Shown: positions 30,512-37,101, counted from the stretch's first letter. The stretch is 37,101 nucleotides of DNA from Gordonia lacunae (GCF_002149015.1 NZ_NGFO01000025.1:53627-90727); one strand, 5' to 3'. The notes: generated from the sequence alone by a model not told the origin. Made by a program: numbers and translations.

Positions 30512-30530
30512 ATAGGTTATAACCTATGCT
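30512..30530 (+). promoter_or_regulatory. Aconitase-gene operator and -10 box (GntR site O2)
   Basis: ATAGGTTATAACCTAT (30512-30527) is a perfect 16-bp palindrome. Its right end overlaps the -10 box TATGCT (30525-30530), which ends 6 nt before ATG 30537 (leaderless geometry). It also lies about 19 bp upstream of the GntR -10 candidate on the other strand, so one bound dimer could control both divergent promoters. Confidence 0.75.
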
Positions 30531-30536
30531 GGTCGC

Positions 30537-33134
30537 ATGAGTAGAGCTGATCACCGCGGTCGGTCCGATCTGCCGGTGGTCGACGTCGTGCGGCGGGTCG
30601 GGGCCGGCGTGTACCGACAGTGGCCCACGGTGATCCGCCTACTCGCCGAGAACGTGAGTCGCCATGCCGACGCCGAGACGCGTGACCGAGCGCTCGATGA
30701 CATGGCTCGGTGGCTCCGTGCCGGCACCAGCGATGCCGAGATCCCCTACGTGCCGGGCCGGTTGCTGATGCACGACACCACCAGCACGCCTGCCCTGGTC
30801 GACATCGCCGCGATGCGGGACGCGGTTGCCGCCCGGGGTGGGGATCCGACGGCGTTGAGCCCGCGCCTGCCGGTGGAGGTGTCGGTGGACCATTCCCTCG
30901 CGGTCGAGTCGTTCGGGCGTCGCGATGCCGCCGTCGTCAACCTCGCCCACGACATGCGCCGCAACGCGGAACGGTATCGCTTTCTGGCCTGGGCGTCGAA
31001 GACGATGGACACCGTGCACATCAACCCGCCGGGCACCGGGATCATGCACACGATCAATCTCGAACAACTCGCCACCGTGGTGACGGTGGAGACGGTCGAC
31101 GGCGTCGACCACGCCGTTCCCGACATGATGCTCGGCACCGACAGTCACACGCCCATGATCAACGGACTCGGCGTACTGGGTTGGGGCATAGGAGGTTTGG
31201 AGGCCGAGACAGTGATGTTCGGCATGCCGACCACGTTGCGGATCCCCGAGGTGGTCGGCGTGCGCCTCACCGGGGCGCTCCCCGCGGGCGTGCTGGCCAC
31301 GGATCTCGCGCTGGTGGTCACCCACCGTCTGCGCGAGATCGGGGTCACTGGAGAGTTCGTCGAGTTCTTCGGCCCGGGCGTATCGGCACTGACGGTCGGT
31401 GAGCGGGCGGTGATCGCCAACATGGCGCCGGAATACGGTGCCACCACCGGCTTCTTCCCCGTCGACGCACAGACCGTCGACTACCTGGCCGGCACCGGAC
31501 GTTCGGCAGAGCACTGCGATCTCGTCGAGTCGGTGACACGACGTCTCGGGCTCTGGTTCGACCCCGACGCCGTACCGCGATTCACCCGCACGGTCGACAT
31601 CGACCTGGACGCCGTGGTCCCCTCGGTGGCCGGTCCGCGCCGACCGCAGGATCTCGTGCCGCTGACCGATCTGCCGGCGACCTTCCGCGCCGAGGAACCT
31701 TCGGGGTGTGACGACGACACCGACATGCCCGCCTTCCCGATCGCCGTCGCGTCGATCACGAGCTGTACCAACACTTCCGATCCGCGCCTCCTCATCGCCG
31801 CGGGCCTCGTCGCCCGCCGCGCACGGGAGCGAGGGATGCGGGTGCCGGGGTATGTGAAGACCTCCCTCGCGCCGGGTTCACCCTCTGCTGCCGGCGTGCT
31901 CGAACGAGCCGGTCTCGTCGACGACCTGTCCGCCGTCGGGTTCGACATCGTCGGATTCGGTTGTGCCACCTGCATCGGCAACTCGGGTCCGTTGCCGGCG
32001 GAGATCACCGCGGTGGCCGAGGCGCGTACGCGGAAACCGGTGGCGGTCCTCAGCGGCAACCGCAACTTCCCCGGCCGCGTCCACCCGGACCTCGAACTGG
32101 GTCTGCTGATGTCGCCGCCGATGGTGATCGTCTTCGCGCTCGCGGGTGATGCGGCCATGGATCCCAGTTCGGAACCGATCGGCGTCGACGCCGACGGACG
32201 CGACGTGATGCTCGCTGATCTGTGGCCCGCCCCGGAGGAGGTCGACGCGCTCACCGATGCAGCGCGGCGTCCGCGCGATGTCGTCGACGACTTCGTCTCG
32301 GCGTCCCGCAATCCCGCTTGGGAAGCACTCGATGTGCCGGATGGGCCGCTGTTTCCCTGGGACCCGTCGTCGACGGCCCTGCGGCGTCCTCCTTTTGCCG
32401 ATGACGGCTACGCGCACACGGTGCTCGGCGAGTACACCGCGGATCCCTTGCTCGTGCTCGGCGACGACATCACCACCGACCACATCTCCCCGGCCGGGGC
32501 GATCAAACCGAACAGTCCGACCGGTCGATACCTCGTGGAGCGGGGTGAGACCCCGGACGACCTCAACGTCTACGCGTCCCGCCGTGGCAACTGGGAAGCC
32601 ATGCTGCGGGGCGGATTCCAGAACAAGAACGTCCGCAACGCGCTCGCGCCGAACGCCGCCCCCGCACACACGATCCATGCCCCTACGGGCGATCTCATGT
32701 CCCTCCCGGAGGCCGCCGACCGGTACGCCGACGACGGCGACGCGGTGGTGATCGTGGCCGGGGAACGGTACGGCATGGGCAGTTCGCGCGACTGGGCGGC
32801 GAAGCTGGTGCGTCTACTCGGAGTGCGGGCCGTGCTCGCGCGCAGTTTCGAACGTATCCACCGGTCCAATCTGATCGGAGTCGGCGTCCTGCCGTTGCTC
32901 ATCCCCGCTCACGTGGACGGCGGCCTGCAGGACCTCCGGCCGGGAGACCGGCTGCACATCGTCGGCACCGCCGATGCCGTCGACCGCCGGACGGTGGCGG
33001 TCGTGGTCCGGCGGGTCGACGGGACCCAGTTCCGCTTCGACGCCGAGGTCGCCGCGGAGACCGATCTGGACCGTAGGCTCCTCCGACGCGGCGGGGTCAT
33101 CCCGAGCATTCTGGACGAACAGCTCACGAGCTGA
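30537..33134 (+). CDS. Aconitase-family hydratase (AcnA/AcnD-like), pathway-specific
   Basis: An 865-residue single-chain aconitase with domains 1-3, a linker and the swivelling domain 4. The [4Fe-4S] ligands are C410 (SITSCTNTSDP), C476 and C479 (GFGCATCIGNSGP). Substrate residues include MMLGTDSHTPMINGLG (about 200-215), SGNRNFPGRVHP, GDDITTDHISPAGAI, and the domain-4 loop GERYGMGSSRDWAAK (S749, S750, R751). It is some 70 residues shorter than the housekeeping AcnA of actinobacteria as I recall, with a shorter N-terminus, close to the length of AcnD (2-methylcitrate dehydratase). After SRRGNWEAMLRG the usual TFANIR-like segment is GFQNKN, so substrate scope may differ. It sits beside a GntR gene and a tricarboxylate transporter operon under the same operator, so it probably dehydrates or isomerises the imported acid. 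The start follows a leaderless -10. Confidence 0.92.
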   Translation: MSRADHRGRSDLPVVDVVRRVGAGVYRQWPTVIRLLAENVSRHADAETRDRALDDMARWLRAGTSDAEIPYVPGRLLMHDTTSTPALVDIAAMRDAVAARGGDPTALSPRLPVEVSVDHSLAVESFGRRDAAVVNLAHDMRRNAERYRFLAWASKTMDTVHINPPGTGIMHTINLEQLATVVTVETVDGVDHAVPDMMLGTDSHTPMINGLGVLGWGIGGLEAETVMFGMPTTLRIPEVVGVRLTGALPAGVLATDLALVVTHRLREIGVTGEFVEFFGPGVSALTVGERAVIANMAPEYGATTGFFPVDAQTVDYLAGTGRSAEHCDLVESVTRRLGLWFDPDAVPRFTRTVDIDLDAVVPSVAGPRRPQDLVPLTDLPATFRAEEPSGCDDDTDMPAFPIAVASITSCTNTSDPRLLIAAGLVARRARERGMRVPGYVKTSLAPGSPSAAGVLERAGLVDDLSAVGFDIVGFGCATCIGNSGPLPAEITAVAEARTRKPVAVLSGNRNFPGRVHPDLELGLLMSPPMVIVFALAGDAAMDPSSEPIGVDADGRDVMLADLWPAPEEVDALTDAARRPRDVVDDFVSASRNPAWEALDVPDGPLFPWDPSSTALRRPPFADDGYAHTVLGEYTADPLLVLGDDITTDHISPAGAIKPNSPTGRYLVERGETPDDLNVYASRRGNWEAMLRGGFQNKNVRNALAPNAAPAHTIHAPTGDLMSLPEAADRYADDGDAVVIVAGERYGMGSSRDWAAKLVRLLGVRAVLARSFERIHRSNLIGVGVLPLLIPAHVDGGLQDLRPGDRLHIVGTADAVDRRTVAVVVRRVDGTQFRFDAEVAAETDLDRRLLRRGGVIPSILDEQLTS

Positions 33135-33226
33135 CCTTGCCGACCCGACGGCCGGCACCCCCAGCTGCCAGCGAACTCACAGTGATCCGTCAACCCCCTC
33201 ATAACCTGCGGGTTCACTCTCGGAGC

Positions 33227-33520
33227 ATGAAGAAGAACAAGCACATCACCTCGGTCCCGCTCGTCGTCCTCGAGCACCCCGCAGCCATCGACCACGCGTA
33301 CGACCTGTTCCGACGCGACATCCCGTTGGCCGTCGTCAGCAGCCAGTACTCCGCGGTCCTACCGTTCATGCTCGGCAACAACGGGCACACTGCGGCACTC
33401 GTCGCCGACGTCGACGACCCGAACCAGCTCGCCGAGGCGATCGTGATCATCGAACGACGCTTCGGCCGGGTTGACTCGGTCATTCGCTACGCGGCCGACA
33501 TCCCGGCGGTGGCGGTGTAA
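33227..33520 (+). CDS. 97-residue SDR-like miniprotein
   Basis: Starts at ATG 33227, with GGAG 2-5 nt into a purine-rich stretch upstream and TAACCT (33202-33207) as possible -10. The second half, HTAALVADVDDPNQLAEAI followed by VIIERRFGRVDSVIRYA, is strikingly like the beta3-alpha4-beta4 region of short-chain dehydrogenases (ADVxDPxQ...FGRxDxxV). The first half (VPLVVLEHPAAIDHAYDLF) could be beta1-alpha, but lacks the TGxxxGxG cofactor motif, and no YxxxK catalytic pair exists. So this is a half-Rossmann protein: a truncated gene that still has its own start, or a small protein derived from an SDR. An open frame extends to 33137, but its Pro-rich lead is not conserved-looking. It lies 92 bp after the aconitase gene. 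Confidence 0.6.
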   Translation: MKKNKHITSVPLVVLEHPAAIDHAYDLFRRDIPLAVVSSQYSAVLPFMLGNNGHTAALVADVDDPNQLAEAIVIIERRFGRVDSVIRYAADIPAVAV

Positions 33521-34177
33521 GTCGCGGAAGCGATGTCAGGTCGGCAGTGGGTTGTCGAGGCAATCCTGACTTTCGCCGTCCTACTCCGCTTCGTGCTGTT
33601 TCCGGTTGCGGGCACGCTCGCCGACGCGCCAGTTTCGCGGCGAGCCGGGTGGTGGTGGTGGTCCGCCGCGGAATGGTTTCTGACGCAATGGTGTGGGGAA
33701 GGGCATTGCCTGCATGGCGTGTTCGAACCGGATGTGCGCGTCCTTCGGAAACGGGCCTTCCGGGATCGTGACGCCTTCGCGTGTGACGAACTGGGTCGAC
33801 AGCCGCATCCTGATATCGCTCGTCGATCTTCTTGAGCAGGTGGCCCACTCGGCACTTCGCTCCGCGGGCAGATTGCCTCGGCGGTAGCCGGCACGACGGT
33901 TCGTGCCCCTGGTACGAGTGCTGCTGGCAGGGAACGGGGTTCGCGTGCCGTACGCGGGCGTTGATGCCTTACTGACACCGCCATCTTGATACATCTGATG
34001 CAATATGCAATCGGGCTACCTGAACATTGGACTTACTACTGGAACTCGAACACCACTGGGGTGGAGTACGATTCGACACCAAGTGACATAACGCTATGGA
34101 GTCACGAACTGGGCGTGCCTATGTATGTGGGAGCCGACGTCCGAGTAGTCAGGGTTGGGCGTCGTGTTCGGGCCAGA
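33521..34177. other. 657-bp region without a confident gene
   Basis: Codon bias weakens and AT content rises here (for example 33985-34090). On the minus strand two frames carry protein-like fragments that would join by a frameshift near 33810. On the plus strand 33986-34216 is open (LPEHWTYYWNSNTTGVEY) but has no clear start signal. No tRNA, IS end or attachment site is recognised. Confidence 0.5.
33581..34003 (-). pseudogene. Possible frameshifted gene remnant
   Basis: The last part of this frame (IRMRLSTQFVTREGVTIPEG, then PFPKDAHIRFEHAMQAMPFP, then a Pro/Gly-rich tail) looks like real protein. Upstream of about 33810 the more protein-like reading moves to another minus frame (VGHLLKKIDERYQ). 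Joining them would need a single frameshift and would give KKIDERYQ followed by IRMRLSTQ. The N-terminal part (MHQMYQDGGVSKASTPAYG) is unconvincing. No family is recognised. It may be a decayed accessory gene or chance open frames in a GC-rich region. Confidence 0.3.
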
Positions 34178-34816
34178 TCACCTAGGCCGCGGTTTGTCGG
34201 TACGGAACCTCTTTGACGAGGGATGTCGCAAACGTCGCGTGCCAATGGCGATCGTGGCGGTTGCAACCCCGACTACGAAGCCGACCACGGGAAACGTTAG
34301 GTACGTCGGACTGAGATCCCATAGTGGCGGCGCGCCGTGCACCAGCGGGTGGCCGTCGAGGTTGTTGTAGTCGATCGAGGGTGGTCCATCGGCGTTGATA
34401 AACCCGATCCTGGGCTGCTCCCGCTGAGCGAACACTGCACCGGCCAGACCTGTGAGCGCACCGACGACGCCGCACCCCAGCACCGCTGCGGCGGCCCTTA
34501 GGCGGGCACTGAGACCTCGCACGCAACGCCCGACCAGAATCCCGACGATGAGTCCGGTAGCTAAACCCATAGCGGGTAACAGCGCGAAAGCCGGCCACCA
34601 TGTCGGCCCGGTCACCCACTCCAGTGAGTTGACCACAAGCATGTACCCAATTTTGCCTTCTGGCACCTGCGGCGGGGCGGTATCGAAGATCAGACGCGGA
34701 ACGGTGTAGCGCCATCCAACGGCCGCTAGAACGCCCAGTGCGAGGCCAAGCGCCGCGAACGGAACCGAGAACCGCAATGCGGTCGGCACTGACGATCCAC
34801 TTGCGTCTTGATTCAC
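34178..34816 (-). CDS. Orphan integral membrane protein
   Basis: A 212-residue protein with four hydrophobic segments: VPFAALGLALGVLAAVGWRY (about 18-37), WWPAFALLPAMGLATGLIVGI (about 73-93), AAAAVLGCGVVGALTGLAGAVF (about 107-128) and LTFPVVGFVVGVATATIAIG (about 172-191). Extramembrane loops include PPSIDYNNLDGHPLVHGAPP between segments 3 and 4 and a basic C-terminus (RRLRHPSSKRFRTDKPRPR). It resembles DUF2567-type actinobacterial membrane proteins in layout, but I do not recognise it with confidence. GTG 34816 is supported by TACGTT ending exactly 6 nt upstream. Base composition is less GC-biased at third positions than in the core genes. Function unknown. Confidence 0.7.
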   Translation of the reverse strand: MNQDASGSSVPTALRFSVPFAALGLALGVLAAVGWRYTVPRLIFDTAPPQVPEGKIGYMLVVNSLEWVTGPTWWPAFALLPAMGLATGLIVGILVGRCVRGLSARLRAAAAVLGCGVVGALTGLAGAVFAQREQPRIGFINADGPPSIDYNNLDGHPLVHGAPPLWDLSPTYLTFPVVGFVVGVATATIAIGTRRLRHPSSKRFRTDKPRPR

Positions 34817-34822
34817 TGACGG

Positions 34823-34828
34823 AACGTA
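34823..34828 (-). promoter_or_regulatory. -10 box of the orphan membrane protein gene
   Basis: Minus-strand TACGTT, then 6 nt, then GTG 34816; leaderless geometry. Confidence 0.48.
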
Positions 34829-35005
34829 GCGCGTCTGGGGTGAGTTGTTCCGGCGGGCGCCACATCCGGGTGCCGCCGAGAGCGTCCTGGGCCGTCGGAC
34901 TGTGACGCTGGCGGAGGTGCCTGCGCGATACCGCTACCGTCCCTCTGCGGGCCGGTAGGCAACTATAGGCCTCGACTGGCGGCCGATGCCGTCGCGGTGT
35001 GGCTG

Positions 35006-35461
35006 TTAGAGCGTGTATTTCGGTGACAACGGGTGTGAGGAAAGGACGCCGTCTACTGCTTGATCGAAAAGCTCACCGAAGGTGAGGTTCCCTTCTGTGA
35101 GGTTGGTGACTACCAACCACAGTTCTTCGACGCGAAACCGAAACGTCCGGCCGGATTTCGACGCCATGTCCACAGCGGCGAACGTCACCGGTTTGCGCCC
35201 AGAAAACGTCTCGGAGTCGGCGAGAGCTGCCACCCTGGGGAGGTCTTCGGACTCTGCGTTCGCAATGTCGGCAGGCGTAGCACCCTCGTAGGTAGTGCTG
35301 TTGATGAACAGGGCCTCGATAGACAGGGGGCCTTCGGCACCGTCGAGGTAGATCGGTTCGGACGTTGCGAGCAGAATGTTCCGCCAGGTGTCTTCGACGG
35401 TGGAGAAGTCTGTCCTGATGACTACCGCGCCACTGGGCGAGGGCGGAACGTACAACGTCAC
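35006..35461 (-). CDS. DUF6924-like hypothetical protein
   Basis: A 151-residue soluble protein. The block order VVIRTDFSTVEDTWRNILLA, FINSTTYEGATPADIANAE, VTFAAVDMASKSGRTFRF, then RVEELWLVVTNLTEGNLTFG and ELFDQAVDGVL resembles DUF6924-type actinobacterial proteins (RTDFSDDxxW, GRTFR, NLxxxNMxFxEF), which have no known function. GTG 35461 has AGGAG 9 nt upstream; a -10 candidate TAGCAT lies at 35503-35508 on the minus strand, giving a roughly 40-nt leader. A strong inverted repeat is about 50 bp further upstream. Not linked to its neighbours by spacing. Confidence 0.68.
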   Translation of the reverse strand: MTLYVPPSPSGAVVIRTDFSTVEDTWRNILLATSEPIYLDGAEGPLSIEALFINSTTYEGATPADIANAESEDLPRVAALADSETFSGRKPVTFAAVDMASKSGRTFRFRVEELWLVVTNLTEGNLTFGELFDQAVDGVLSSHPLSPKYTL

Positions 35462-35556
35462 GAGCGCATCTCCTACAGGGTGTGTGCGATGGACTCGTGC
35501 GGATGCTAGACGCAGCTATGGCGCCGAATAGGGCAGCGGGGCCGCCGCCTCGGCCC

Positions 35557-35578
35557 TATGTCAAGTTTACTTGACATA
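35557..35578. promoter_or_regulatory. Perfect inverted repeat, orphan operator
   Basis: TATGTCAAGT-TT-ACTTGACATA: 10-bp perfect arms with a 2-nt spacer. The shape is that of a dimeric HTH operator. It lies about 50 bp upstream of the DUF6924-like promoter; no regulator gene is found on either side. Confidence 0.62.
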
Positions 35579-36040
35579 TTATCTATTATCGGCACGGGAA
35601 ATGTGCTGGGGGGAAATCGGTATCGTTGCCGAATGTCATAACCGGCGCTGACGGCGCTGACAGAGGATGCACTTGTGGGCGCCGTGTCGACCTCGGCGAG
35701 GAAGCAGAGCAAGTTCTGCACTTCGTTGGTGACGGGACATGACTTCTGGTTGTCCGAAAGGTACATCGCATACTCGGCGCGAATGAACGCATGGGTCACG
35801 TGCCAGCGGCGAGACTTTGAGGTTGGGCGGGATGCCTGCGGGCCGCCGATACACGCGTTGAGTGTCGCCCGGCAATCCGTGTCGGTGTGCCCAGCAGTGG
35901 GGCGGCGTCTCGACGAGTTGTGCCGTTCACAGGTCGTTCGATGTGTCGAGGTAATGGGTGTCGCAGGATCACGATCCTGTGATGGCGCGTGCGGCAACGG
36001 ATTTTCCACTTACAGCGGGAGCTGGTGTACCGCCGGTGAT
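35579..36040. other. Region without a confident gene
   Basis: Open frames exist on both strands, but none has a convincing start, composition or recognisable domain. It starts with an AT-rich stretch (35579-35600). The minus frame near 35640-35830 (EYAMYLSDNQKSCPVTNEV) is the most protein-like piece and could be a decayed gene. This lies in the accessory part of the window. Confidence 0.4.
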
Positions 36041-36577
36041 CTAGGTCGTTTCGGGGCCTTTGGTGGCTGGTTTGTTCCAGGTGTAGATGCGGCGGGTGGT
36101 GGATTCGTCTTTGCGCCCGTTGTGGATTTCGGTTTCGTTGATGACGAGAGTGTCGATGTCGTCGAGGGTCAGCCGCGCCCAGAAGTCGAATTGGTCGTCG
36201 CCTTCCCAGGTGTGGGGGTCTTTTCTGAGTTCGGTGACCGAAGTGTTGCCGCTGTGGAGCTTGCAGTCGAGGGTAAACCGGTCGGGCAAGATCTTTGGGA
36301 CAAACCACCAGTTGCCTCGCCATACGACGAAGGTGTCGCGGTAGAACACCCGGCCGAGTTTGCGTTTGGGGTACAGCTTCTTCGACCACCCAGACGGGTC
36401 GGTCTCGAACCCTGGGCCGGGCGGAGTTTGGCCAGGCCTGACTTGAACGACGGCGTTACCGTTACGCCAGACCACCGACCGATACTCCTGGCCGTTGAGG
36501 GTGACGAAGTAGCCTCCCGGCCGCAGTACTTCCGGCCGCGGAGTTGTGGCTGGTGTGAACGTCTGCTGTGTCGTCAT
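36041..36577 (-). CDS. Hypothetical protein, possibly phage-type
   Basis: A 178-residue protein (ATG 36577). It has a Thr/Pro-rich start (TTQQTFTPATTPRPEV), then an aromatic, beta-rich body: GGYFVTLNGQEYRSVVWRNG, KLYPKRKLGRVFYRD, TFVVWRGNWWFVPKILPD, and DQFDFWARLTLDDIDTLVI. No catalytic motif or family is recognised. Its ATG overlaps the stop of the upstream gene by 4 bases (ATGA), so the two form one translationally coupled unit. Small Trp/Tyr-rich beta proteins coupled to larger Gly/Pro/Thr-rich proteins are common among actinophage tail genes, which is the only reason to suggest a phage origin. A plus-strand open frame across the same DNA is rejected as shadow. Confidence 0.6.
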   Translation of the reverse strand: MTTQQTFTPATTPRPEVLRPGGYFVTLNGQEYRSVVWRNGNAVVQVRPGQTPPGPGFETDPSGWSKKLYPKRKLGRVFYRDTFVVWRGNWWFVPKILPDRFTLDCKLHSGNTSVTELRKDPHTWEGDDQFDFWARLTLDDIDTLVINETEIHNGRKDESTTRRIYTWNKPATKGPETT

Positions 36578-37101
36578 GGTGTCACCCAATCGCCTGCTTC
36601 TGTGAGGGTGCGGAGGATGGTTTCGGTGCCGTCGGTGGCGATTTTCACCAGTTGCGCCCCTGCATCCATCGTAGCCTCGCGGAGGATGTATTCGGGGGTG
36701 ATGTGGGTGGGGCTGGCGGTGAAGCCGGTGCCGGTGAAGGGGTATGTCCAGGGGGTGCCGGAGCCCCAGGGCAGAAGCCCTTCGATGCCGTCGAGGCCGC
36801 CGGGGGTGAGTAGCTGGTTGGTGAGGGGTCCGTTGGGGATGCGTCCGACGTCGGGGGTGGTGAATCGCAGTACGAAGGCCTCTAGCGGGCTGTGGTTGGA
36901 GCCGGGGTAGTTGAGAGCGAGTCCGTCGATGAGGCCGCCGGGTGTCTTGAGGTCGAGGACGTCCTCGAGCGCGGCGATCGACCCGCCGACTCCATTGAGT
37001 GGATACGAATCTGCGTCGGGTGTGACGTTGTTGAGGATGTTGGTGAGTTGGGGGCTCTGGGGTGGGAGTGCTTTTTGGAGTGGGGTGGTGGGAGTGAGGG
37101 G
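36574..37101 (-). CDS. Hypothetical protein, C-terminal 175 residues, possibly phage-type (partial)
   Basis: The minus frame is open from the right edge to TGA at 36574-36576, and the start lies outside the window. The visible part reads PLTPTTPLQKALPPQSPQLT, NILNNVTPDADSYPLNGVGG, LEDVLDLKTPGGLIDGLALN, FTTPDVGRIPNGPLTNQLLT and, at the end, ATDGTETILRTLTEAGDWVT. It is rich in Gly, Pro, Thr and Leu with repeated TPGGL-(I/D)-D/G motifs. No family is recognised; a phage minor tail or fibre protein or a surface protein are both possible. It overlaps the next gene by 4 bases. Confidence 0.6.
   Translation of the reverse strand, partial: PLTPTTPLQKALPPQSPQLTNILNNVTPDADSYPLNGVGGSIAALEDVLDLKTPGGLIDGLALNYPGSNHSPLEAFVLRFTTPDVGRIPNGPLTNQLLTPGGLDGIEGLLPWGSGTPWTYPFTGTGFTASPTHITPEYILREATMDAGAQLVKIATDGTETILRTLTEAGDWVTP

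Noticed and set aside
33986..34216. Plus-strand 76-codon open frame with MQYAIGLPEHWTYYW
   Set aside because: The amino-acid mix is plausible, but there is no ribosome-binding site or promoter and the C-terminal third is Arg-rich shadow of the membrane protein gene; not enough to call a gene.
35675..36910. 411-codon plus-strand open frame
   Set aside because: It runs antisense to two coupled minus-strand genes whose proteins have far better composition. Its Val/Gly/Ser bias is typical of a shadow frame.

Overview
The window is high-GC actinobacterial DNA, most likely from Gordonia or a close relative in the Mycobacteriales. The evidence is the codon bias, frequent GTG starts, many apparently leaderless promoters, and gene order recalled from Mycobacterium tuberculosis. 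A CCA-adding enzyme lies head-to-head with a MutT4-like NUDIX protein followed by an Rv3909-like exported protein. Further on, an MFS transporter, YqgE and LeuS recall the Rv0037c-Rv0038-Rv0041 block. In M. tuberculosis these two blocks lie on opposite sides of oriC; here about 5.6 kb separates the CCA-enzyme gene from the MFS gene.

Layout. 1-3.1 kb: start of an exported protein, NUDIX hydrolase, pcnA. 3.2-6.3 kb: lipid kinase divergent from a TetR regulator and aerobic glycerol-3-phosphate dehydrogenase. 6.3-8.7 kb: a class V aminotransferase-fold enzyme (EgtE-like), a protein with two cold-shock-like domains, and a protein with six DxDxDG repeats. 8.7-13 kb: MFS transporter, YqgE, exported CocE/NonD-type hydrolase. 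13-18.4 kb: bile-acid:sodium-symporter-type carrier, SdpI-type membrane protein with a Cys-rich tail, leuS, TfoX-like protein. 18.5-24.9 kb: FadE-type acyl-CoA dehydrogenase, M20 amidohydrolase, secreted lipase, divergent RDD/SpoIIM membrane pair, a small membrane protein and an alpha/beta-hydrolase remnant.

25.1-33.1 kb is the most coherent system. A minus-strand operon tctC-uspA-tctB-tctA-rraA encodes a tripartite tricarboxylate transporter, a universal stress protein and an RraA/HMG-aldolase-type enzyme. Beyond it lie a GntR/FCD regulator (minus) and, divergent from that, an aconitase-family hydratase (plus). Nearly identical 16-bp palindromes lie over the aconitase -10 box and over a TATAAT box upstream of tctC, so one regulator probably controls uptake and catabolism of an unidentified tri- or dicarboxylate.

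33.2-37.1 kb looks accessory: lower coding density, a 97-residue SDR-like miniprotein, a possible frameshifted remnant, an orphan membrane protein, a DUF6924-like protein, a strong orphan inverted repeat, and two overlapping genes of unknown (possibly phage-type) function running off the right edge.

Two patterns cut across the window. A family of GC-rich repeats built from short direct units, a CACGAAGGG/CCCTTCGTG hairpin and inverted units occurs three times, each time at gene 3' ends between converging genes. About a dozen genes have a TANNNT box ending 5-8 nt before the start codon, the geometry of leaderless transcripts. No tRNA, rRNA, CRISPR array, complete IS element or riboswitch was recognised.
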